Source of the DNA: Actinomycetes bacterium
GTDB lineage: Bacteria > Actinomycetota > Actinomycetes > Mycobacteriales > Mycobacteriaceae
Length of the DNA stretch: 11,581 nt
Direction of reading: 5' to 3'
NCBI GenBank assembly: GCA_023415515.1
Contig: JAEZKH010000287.1
Coordinates: 1-11,581, forward strand
Shown here: positions 9,701-11,581 of the stretch, one piece after another
Layout: each line of letters opens with the position of its first letter
How positions within the stretch are numbered: the stretch's first letter is position 1
Position numbers and translations under genes: made by a program
The notes under the pieces: generated by a model
What the model was told of the DNA's origin: nothing
The model's database searches: none
Seen by the model: the letters and a program-made list of their open reading frames with translations, nothing else

Positions 9701-10007
9701 CCTCACCGGCCAGCGCGCGGACCCACTGCATGGGCTGGAACCCGATCGGACGCACGACGATCAGCTCGCGGGCGATCGGCTCGAGAAGTAGCTCGGCCTC
9801 GCCGACCAGCGTCGCCAGTTCGGCCTCGATGCCCGCTGAGGACACCAGTTCTTCCAACGTCTCCAGCCAGGCGCTGCCCTGGCCGCCGAAGGCCACGGCG
9901 TAGGGCTCTCCGGCGGTCAGACGATCGACGAGCGCGTGGCTTGACTGAGGTGCTCCCGATTCGTCGTCGCGGCCGGCTGACACTCTGTCGTGTTCGTTGA
10001 TCGTCAC
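738..10007 (-). CDS. fas: type I fatty acid synthase, single-chain multienzyme
   Basis: This 3,089-residue cytoplasmic megasynthase makes C16-C18 and C24-C26 acyl-CoAs. In mycobacteria these feed phospholipids and mycolic acid starters. Domains in order, with visible residues: acetyltransferase (about 1-400, GHSQG with Ser151); FMN enoyl reductase (about 410-950, LLAGMTPTT near 427, EGGRAGGHHSW near 576, GGGIGTP at 604-609); a divergent hot-dog region, then dehydratase (about 1230-1340, DHNPIH with Asp1241 and His1246); malonyl/palmitoyl transferase (about 1345-1735, FPGQG at 1348, GHSVG with Ser1450); acidic Ala/Pro linker (about 1735-1788); acyl carrier (about 1790-1960, phosphopantetheine candidate Ser1827 in DGASSRRNQ); ketoreductase (about 2110-2420, TGASKGS at 2142, Tyr2306, Lys2310); ketosynthase (about 2440-3050, ACATA with Cys2739, His2891, His2932). 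No phosphopantetheinyl transferase domain follows, unlike fungal FAS; acpS is next door. All catalytic residues I looked for are present. The GTG start gives MTINEHDRVS, matching the M. tuberculosis N-terminus, with a good ribosome site. The frame is uninterrupted; stop TGA at 738-740. Confidence 0.99.
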   Translation of the reverse strand: MTINEHDRVSAGRDDESGAPQSSHALVDRLTAGEPYAVAFGGQGSAWLETLEELVSSAGIEAELATLVGEAELLLEPIARELIVVRPIGFQPMQWVRALAGEEAVPAAKHLTSAAVSVPGVLLTQIAAVRALSRQGMDLTATPPVAVAGHSQGVLAVEALAAKGAKDVELLAMAQLIGTAGTLVARRRGISVLGDRPPMVSVTNADPERIAELLAEFAQDVRTVLPPVLSIRNGRRSAVITGTPEQLSRFELYCQQIAEKEEAERKNKIRGGAVFAPVFDPVQVEVGFHTPRLSDAIDMVGNWAQAVGLDVTVAREMAEAILVRRVDWVSEINDLHEAGARWILDLGPGDILTRLTAPVIRGLGIGIVPAATRGGQRNLFTVGAVPEVAKPWTSYAPTLVTLPDGSVKLSTKFTRLTGRSPILLAGMTPTTVDAKIVAAAANAGHWSELAGGGQVTEEIFANRIAELTRLLEPGRAVQFNSLFLDPYLWKLQVGGKRLVQKARQSGAPIDGVVISAGIPELEEAVALIEELNEVGISHVVFKPGTIEQIRSVIRIAAEVPTRPVIMHIEGGRAGGHHSWEDLDDLLLATYSELRSRSNITVCVGGGIGTPQRAADYLSGRWAQSYGFPLMPVDGILVGTAAMATLEATTSPSVKRMLVETGGTDQWISAGKAQGGMASSRSQLGADIHEIDNTASRCGRLLDEVAGDAEAVAARRDEIIAAMANTCKPYFGDVGEMTYLQWLTRYVELAIGDGDSTADTAAPGSPWLADTWRDRFAEMLRRAEARLHPKDFGPIETLFADSPEGVALLENPDQAIAALADRFPDVETIKLHPADVPFFIQLCKTVGKPVNFVPVIDKDVRRWWRSDSLWQAHDARYDADQVCIIPGTQAVAGITKLDEPVGELLDRFEQASIDEALASGAEPVAVTTRRQARGDVTGPLAVVLDAPDVLWAGRTSVNPVHRIGAPDQWQVNQNRSATHPSTGARLELSADGIVSLSVPLSGTWITIRFTLSAATVDGGMPMVTVEDASAAMRAVLAIAAGADSPDALPAVVDNTARITVAWDPEKVADHTGITATFGAPLAPGLRVVPDALVGLCWPAVFSVIGSARTRAAEGASVEDGFPVVEGLLSLVHLDHAAHLLTELPKTATELTVTATASAATDTEVGRVVPVVVTVSDGEGTVLATLEERFAIRGRTGAAELTDPPRAGGAMTDNATDTPRRRRRDVTVTAPGDMSAFAVVSGDHNPIHTDRAAALLAGLETPIVHGMWLSAAAQQVVTATDGKAIPPARLVGWTARFLGMVLPGDEVDIRVDRVGIDRGAEIVEVAARVGSDLVMSATAQLAAPKTVYAFPGQGIQHKGMGMEVRARSKAARKVWDSADKFTRETLGFSVLHVVRDNPTSLIASGVHYQHPEGVLYLTQFTQVAMATVAAAQVAEMREQGAFVEGAIACGHSVGEYTALACVSGVYELEALLEVVFHRGSKMHDIVPRDEFGRSNYRLAAIRPSQIDLDDSEVVDFVDEIAERTGEFLQIVNFNLRGSQYAIAGTVRGLEVLEEEVEKRRQLTGGKRSFILVPGIDVPFHSSVLRVGVADFRRSLERVMPRDKDPELIIGRYIPNLVPRPFTLDRDFIQEIRDLVPAEPLDEILADYDTWRNEKPRELCRKIVIELLAWQFASPVRWIETQDLLFIEEAAGGLGVERFVEIGVKSAPTVAGLAANTLKLPEYSHNTTEVLNSERDAAVLFANDTDPAHEDDDVVDEAPGQESAAEPAAVEATAPAAAPTPTAAPGAPVPDDIPFDASDATMALIALSAKMRIDQIEPLDSIESITDGASSRRNQLLVDLGSELDLGAIDGAAEADLAGLKGQVTKLARTYKPYGPVLSDAINDQLRTVLGPSGKRPAAIAERVKKTWLLGDGWVKHVTAEVALGTREGTSVRGGSLGGLHEGALADAATVDKVVDAAVQSVAARRGVAVALPSSGGGAGGGVVDSAALTEFAETVTGRDGVLASAARTILNQLGLDNAVTTPAAATDAELIDLVTAELGSDWPRLVAPVFDGRKAVLFDDRWASAREDLVKLWLMDEDEIDANWQRLSQRFEGAGHIVGKQASWWQGKALAAGRNIHASLFGRAAAGAENPGKGRYSDEIAVVTGASKGSIAASVVAGLLDGGATVIATTSKLDDNRLEFYRNLYRDNARFGAALWVVPANMASYSDIDALVAWVGNDQTESLGPQSIHVKDAQTPTLLFPFAAPRVAGDLSEAGSRSEMEMKVLLWAVQRLIGGLSHIGAERDIASRLHVVLPGSPNRGMFGGDGAYGEAKSALDAVVTRWNAESSWAQRVSLAHALIGWTRGTGLMGANDAIVNAVEEAGVTTYSTEQMAAMLLDLCSVESKVAAAQQPLKVDLTGGLGDIDIDMSELAAKAREEMAAETVEGSEEQEGLIAALPSPPRGFTSAPPPAWDDLDIDPADMVVIVGGAELGPYGSSRTRFEMEVDNELSAAGVLELAWTTGLIKWEDDPKPGWYDTASGDLVDESELVERYHDAVVERTGIREFVDDGAIDPDHASPLLVSVFLDKDFTFVVSSEADARAFVQFDPEHTVATPVPDSSDWQVTRKAGTEIRVPRKTKLSRTVGGQIPTGFDPTVYGISADMNTSLDRVAVWNIVATVDAFLGAGFTPTELMRWVHPAMVASTQGTGMGGMTSMQTMYHGNLLGRNKPNDILQEVLPNVVAAHVIQSYVGSYGSMIHPVGACATAAVSVEEGVDKIKLGKAELVVAGGFDDLTLEAIIGFGDMAATADTEMMRARGISDSKFSRANDRRRLGFLESQGGGTILLARGDLALKMGLPVLAVVGYAQSFADGVHTSIPAPGLGALGAGRGGKDSLLARSLSRLGVGADDIAVVSKHDTSTLANDPNETELHERLADSMGRSDGAPMFVVSQKSLTGHAKGGAAVFQMMGMCQMLRDGVIPPNRSLDCVDDELAGSEHFVWVRETLRLGEKFPLKAGLITSLGFGHVSGVIALVHPQAFIAALDPEQRAAYQKRANARIFEGQRRLASAIAGGKPLYERPASNRRLDHEAPENREEAEMLLDPASRLGEDGVYTR

Positions 10008-10017
10008 GTCTCGTAAT

Positions 10018-10023
10018 CTCCTC
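10018..10023 (-). promoter_or_regulatory. fas ribosome binding site GAGGAG
   Basis: GAGGAG lies 10 nt upstream of the GTG at 10007-10005 on the minus strand. It is the purine-rich site that supports this non-ATG start. No other in-frame start near it has a comparable site. Confidence 0.75.
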
Positions 10024-10117
10024 GGTGCTGCTCGTTGCGCGTCTCGCGTCGTACTTCGTCGTATCTGGGCTGTCTGCGTCTGGGCTGTGCGACCCGGCTC
10101 CCTGCGCGGTCACACTC

Positions 10118-10133
10118 GATTCGGCGTCGAATC
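10118..10133. repeat. 6-bp inverted repeat with 4-nt spacer in the fas leader
   Basis: GATTCG-GCGT-CGAATC is a perfect dyad 111-126 bp upstream of the fas GTG. It could be a small RNA hairpin with a 4-nt loop, or a protein-binding site. No flanking T-run makes it a terminator on either strand. Confidence 0.4.
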
Positions 10134-10144
10134 ACGACTGGCTT

Positions 10145-10234
10145 CGGACACATCCCGCGGGAGATGGTCGCGACGGACACTCTCCGCGAAGGTCGAGCCC
10201 GTCCCTCGGACACTCCAGCCGTACTAAGAGTGTC
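10145..10234. repeat. repeated CGGACAC(TC) heptamer-nonamer cluster
   Basis: CGGACACTC occurs at 10174-10182 and 10207-10215. CGGACAC occurs at 10145-10151, and an inverted GAGTGTC at 10228-10234. The start-to-start steps of the direct copies are 29 and 33 bp. The last two copies form a 7-bp inverted repeat (GACACTC / GAGTGTC) with a 12-nt spacer. The cluster lies 138-227 bp upstream of fas. It may be a set of binding sites for one regulator; chance in GC-rich DNA is not excluded. Confidence 0.4.
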
Positions 10235-10264
10235 ATAAGAAGGAGGTTGATTTTGCGTCCAAAA

Positions 10265-10310
10265 TGGTTACTGGCGAGTTCTACGCTCGGGTAACCAGCT
10301 ATTGGGTAAC
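10265..10310. repeat. TGGTTAC/GTAACCA dyad plus tandem GGGTAAC
   Basis: TGGTTAC (10265-10271) and GTAACCA (10291-10297) are perfect inverted arms. Inside them CGAG (10275-10278) and CTCG (10286-10289) can extend the stem past an uneven internal loop. GGGTAAC occurs at 10289-10295 and again at 10304-10310, 15 bp apart, and a related GGGTTAC lies at 10363-10369. The recurrence of GTTAC/GTAAC within about 105 bp looks like operator spacing or an RNA stem in the fas leader. Confidence 0.4.
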
Positions 10311-10453
10311 AACGGCCTCGAGACCGGCCGAACGAGTCCAAGACAAACGTCCTGCTTGGGCAGGGTTACGGTCGAGTAGGTGAAACAGCGCTGATCAAGG
10401 CATGAGTGTTATCAAATCGTTATGTAAAAATTTCGCCTCGAGTCCGTCGCAGG

Positions 10454-10473
10454 TCGCGTCGCTTCTGACGCGA
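10454..10473. repeat. 7-bp inverted repeat over the predicted fas start site
   Basis: TCGCGTC, a 6-nt spacer (GCTTCT on the plus strand) and GACGCGA make a perfect 20-bp dyad. It begins at the edge of the -10 candidate and covers the predicted transcription start near 10466. Depending on where transcription truly starts it would be an operator in the core promoter or a hairpin at the 5' end of the mRNA. Confidence 0.4.
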
Positions 10474-10499
10474 GAGTAAGAACGAAATCGCCGTGTCAA
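10473..10499 (-). promoter_or_regulatory. candidate fas promoter (TTGACA, 15 bp, TACTCT)
   Basis: On the minus strand TTGACA (10499-10494) matches the -35 consensus exactly. TACTCT (10478-10473) fits the mycobacterial TAnnnT -10 pattern. The 15-bp spacer is shorter than the usual 16-18, which is the main weakness and would suit an activated promoter. The start would fall near 10466, giving a leader of about 460 nt before the fas GTG. Confidence 0.35.
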
Positions 10500-10534
10500 T
10501 TCTGTCGTCCGGCCGCAAAAGTTTGCTGCTCATA

Positions 10535-10550
10535 CTTACTGATCGGTAAG
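10535..10550. promoter_or_regulatory. TetR-type operator palindrome, candidate FasR site
   Basis: CTTACTGATCGGTAAG reads the same on both strands except at one base pair (position 6 against 11), with 5-bp outer arms and a central GATC. TTAC-n-GATC-n-GTAA palindromes are typical operators of TetR-family regulators. It begins 13 bp after the upstream gene's stop codon and its centre is about 45 bp upstream of the -35 candidate of fas, a position that suits activation. In M. tuberculosis the TetR-family protein FasR activates fas-acpS and responds to long-chain acyl-CoA, so it is the natural candidate. I cannot confirm the FasR consensus from memory. Confidence 0.55.
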
Positions 10551-10562
10551 GTTTAGCGCTTT

Positions 10563-11276
10563 TCAGTCCCACTGACCGAACCGTGGCTTCAACACGTGGT
10601 TGATGTCGACCCCGATTCCGCCCACACTGCGCTTGTCGATCTCGACCTGGTGCAGGTGCGCGGCGGGATGTGTGAAGCCCTTCGGCGAACCCCAGTTGTG
10701 CTGCCAGAAGTAGGAGCCGAGGCCGTCCTGGAGCGCCCAGTCGATGGTCTTCGAGTTGGCATACACGCCAACCCGCTGATGGCCGAGGACGGACTCCCAA
10801 CCACGCAGATACGGGGCGACCTGTGCTTTGTACTGCTCGTATGACGGGTCGTCGTCGATCGACGCGTAGATCGGCGCACCGTACGAACCGCCCGCGGCCA
10901 CGTGTAACTGCCAACCCCGCTTGGCGTGGGAAACGCCGGCGCTCTGCCCGCCGAGCCAGTCGGCGGTGTCCTGCTTGCCGTACTGATAGCAGGACACGAT
11001 CTTCAGGCCGCTCTGGTACAGGTCGCGCGCCTCGGGCAGTTGGATCGGCTTGCCCAGCATCCACTGGCCGCCAGGTCTGCGGTCAGAGACATAGCGGATT
11101 GCTCCGTGGGCCCCCGCGGCGCGAATGTCGGCGGCTTTGATGACCCCCGCGGCGTAGTCCAGCAGGATTCCCAGCGGCTCGGCTTCCGCGCGCGGCGCCG
11201 TCAGGAGCGAGGGCATCGCGAGAACCGCCGGGGCCGCCGCCGCGCACCTCAACAGGTCCCGTCGGGACAAGAACAC
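10563..11276 (-). CDS. Tat-exported DUF1906 protein (GH25-like barrel, Rv2525c type)
   Basis: This 237-residue protein opens with a twin-arginine signal: SRRDLL at residues 4-9, a hydrophobic stretch rich in Ala and Leu to about 27, and a likely cleavage after AEA near residue 32. The mature part has the DUF1906 pattern: ILLDYAAG (Asp40), GAIRYVSDRRPGGQWMLGKP, IVSCYQYG, PIYASIDDDPSYEQY (Asp141-143), GHQRVGVYANSKTIDW, SYFWQHNWGSPKG and HLHQVEIDK. It matches M. tuberculosis Rv2525c nearly throughout in my recollection; that protein has a glycoside-hydrolase-25-like barrel and has been linked to the cell envelope, with no proven substrate. It is probably exported folded and acts at or beyond the membrane on wall polymers. 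The GTG at 11276 is chosen because the signal peptide starts right behind it and because a -10 motif sits 7 nt away; there is no ribosome site. The stop is TGA at 10563-10565. It is followed on the same strand by fas after 555 bp. Confidence 0.93.
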   Translation of the reverse strand: MFLSRRDLLRCAAAAPAVLAMPSLLTAPRAEAEPLGILLDYAAGVIKAADIRAAGAHGAIRYVSDRRPGGQWMLGKPIQLPEARDLYQSGLKIVSCYQYGKQDTADWLGGQSAGVSHAKRGWQLHVAAGGSYGAPIYASIDDDPSYEQYKAQVAPYLRGWESVLGHQRVGVYANSKTIDWALQDGLGSYFWQHNWGSPKGFTHPAAHLHQVEIDKRSVGGIGVDINHVLKPRFGQWD

Positions 11277-11283
11277 GTGCCAC

Positions 11284-11289
11284 AGGATA
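11284..11289 (-). promoter_or_regulatory. -10 element for the DUF1906 gene, probably leaderless
   Basis: TATCCT on the minus strand fits the mycobacterial TAnnnT -10 pattern. Seven nt separate it from the GTG start at 11276, so transcription would begin at or one base before the start codon. No Shine-Dalgarno sequence is present, which agrees with a leaderless mRNA. A clear -35 is not visible; GTGAAA 16 nt upstream is the nearest candidate. Confidence 0.5.
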
Positions 11290-11466
11290 CGACAGAAACT
11301 TCTGCTTTCACTTCAACGCCACTGGTCACAGTTGCATTGAAACCGTAGGGGAACGCGGCCGTGGCCTGCAGACGACTGGTGTCAGATCAGCGGCGGCGGC
11401 TGGGCTTGGGGCGACCCTCACCTGATAGCGATTTCGGCGTGGAAACCCGCGCTCAGCGCCGTGTTC
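11290..11466. other. intergenic stretch between DUF1906 gene and insertion-sequence end
   Basis: I see no gene here. It must hold any further promoter elements of the DUF1906 gene. GGTGTCAG at 11378-11385 is an exact inverted copy of CTGACACC in the repeat at 11509-11516, so the insertion sequence could begin as far left as here rather than near 11467. Confidence 0.4.
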
Positions 11467-11472
11467 TGTTCG

Positions 11473-11515
11473 GGGACATCGCTGACACTTGTATGTCTTG
11501 GGACATCGCTGACAC
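11473..11515. repeat. 16-bp direct repeat GGGACATCGCTGACAC, two copies
   Basis: The motif occurs exactly at 11473-11488 and 11500-11515, a 27-bp period with an 11-bp spacer. Nothing like this exact duplication is seen elsewhere in the window. Within the second copy's upstream flank, TGTC-TTGG-GACA is a small dyad. The pair ends 28 bp before the transposase start codon, so it may serve both as the IS terminal binding site and as an operator for the transposase promoter. Confidence 0.85.
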
Positions 11516-11543
11516 CTGAGTAGGGCTGCGACCACGATGGTTC

Positions 11544-11581
11544 ATGGCCCAGAAGGTGACGGCAATGGATATCCGTATGGC
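11544..11581 (+). CDS. IS481-type transposase, first 12 codons (cut by window edge)
   Basis: The frame reads MAQKVTAMDIRM and remains open to the window edge. This start resembles the N-termini of actinobacterial IS481-family transposases, in which an AMD(I/V)(R/K)-type opening leads into a helix-turn-helix of the SRQTFYKWRRR kind and then a DDE integrase core; both of those would lie outside the window. The upstream GAGTAGGG is a weak ribosome site. A competing ATG at 11537, in another frame, reads MVHGPEGDGNGYPYG and looks less like a transposase. With only 12 residues visible, the call leans on the repeat pair beside it. Confidence 0.5.
   Translation, partial: MAQKVTAMDIRM

Larger units (their letters stand above)
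10008..10562. other. gene-free fas upstream region, 555 bp
   Basis: No convincing coding sequence lies between the Tat protein gene and fas. The stretch is visibly more AT-rich in its centre (about 10235-10310 and 10400-10440) than the flanking genes. It contains the fas ribosome site, a possible promoter, a TetR-type palindrome, three further dyads and two sets of short repeats, each listed separately. The open frames that cross it are short and lack family resemblance. Most likely it is the fas-acpS promoter plus a long 5' leader. I found no strong terminator for the upstream gene, so some read-through into fas is possible. Confidence 0.7.
11467..11581 (+). mobile_element. left end of a probable IS481-type insertion sequence (partial)
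   Basis: The call rests on two things seen together. One is a tandem pair of a 16-bp motif (11473-11488 and 11500-11515), a common layout for transposase-binding sites at an IS end. The other is the start of a probable transposase at 11544, pointing away from that end. The left boundary is set at a TGT near 11467 because IS481 ends begin with TGT, but this is a guess. The right end and any target-site duplication lie outside the window. Confidence 0.5.

Noticed and set aside
10154..10175. Palindromes TCCCGCGGGA and GTCGCGAC in the fas leader
   Set aside because: Short, purely GC-driven palindromes are expected by chance in DNA of this composition.
10253..10383. Small plus-strand ORFs after AAGGAGGT (13-codon frame from TTG at 10253; 39-codon frame from ATG at 10264)
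   Set aside because: The first is too short to claim, the second is 17 nt from the ribosome-like word, and both run against the direction of all neighbouring genes. Kept only as an RNA-pairing idea for the fas leader.
10420..10450. T-run (minus strand) after a GC-rich stretch as terminator for the DUF1906 gene
   Set aside because: No stable stem lies directly before the five T residues, and the sequence is downstream of the candidate fas promoter.
10420..11064. Minus-strand frame of 214 codons overlapping the DUF1906 gene
   Set aside because: It is out of frame with the clearly recognised Tat protein and has an Arg-rich composition typical of a shadow frame.
11083..11283. Alternative GTG start at 11283 for the DUF1906 gene
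   Set aside because: It lies in a different frame that gives a 66-residue peptide without the twin-arginine signal.
11326..11535. Minus-strand frame with repeated CQRCP words
   Set aside because: The apparent protein repeat is only the 16-bp DNA repeat of the insertion-sequence end read in translation.

Overview
The window is high-GC chromosomal DNA of a mycobacterium, most likely a rapid grower of the Mycolicibacterium type. The evidence is a single-chain type I fatty acid synthase (FAS-I) of about 3,089 residues that reads almost residue for residue like the M. tuberculosis enzyme, followed directly by acpS and an M20-family peptidase, with a Tat-exported DUF1906 protein upstream. From memory, this is the M. 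tuberculosis order Rv2525c-fas-acpS-Rv2522c. No species call is possible from sequence alone.

Layout: nearly everything lies on the minus strand. Transcription runs from about 11,280 down to 1: DUF1906/GH25-like Tat protein (11276-10563), a 555-bp gene-free region (10562-10008), fas (10007-738), acpS (694-302), then the N-terminal 87 codons of an M20 metallopeptidase (261-1, cut by the window edge). The gaps fas-acpS (43 bp) and acpS-M20 (40 bp) suggest one operon. At the right edge, on the plus strand, is the start of what looks like an IS481-type insertion sequence: a 16-bp direct repeat in two copies and the first 12 codons of a probable transposase.

How the genes work together: FAS-I makes long-chain acyl-CoAs from acetyl- and malonyl-CoA, which supply phospholipids and the starters for mycolic acids. 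It has an integral acyl carrier domain but, unlike fungal FAS, no phosphopantetheinyl transferase domain that I can see. AcpS, encoded next door, is the enzyme that adds the phosphopantetheine arm. The role of the M20 peptidase in this operon is not known to me.

The part most worth a second look is the fas leader (10008-10562). It holds a near-perfect 16-bp palindrome of TetR-operator type just beyond the Tat gene's stop codon, a possible promoter about 35 bp downstream of it, a 7-bp-arm dyad over the predicted start site, and further dyads and repeated heptamers spread along a predicted leader of about 460 nt. FasR, a TetR-family activator of fas-acpS in M. tuberculosis, is the obvious candidate for the palindrome. 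I saw no tRNA, rRNA or CRISPR array, and I did not find an unknown multigene system here.
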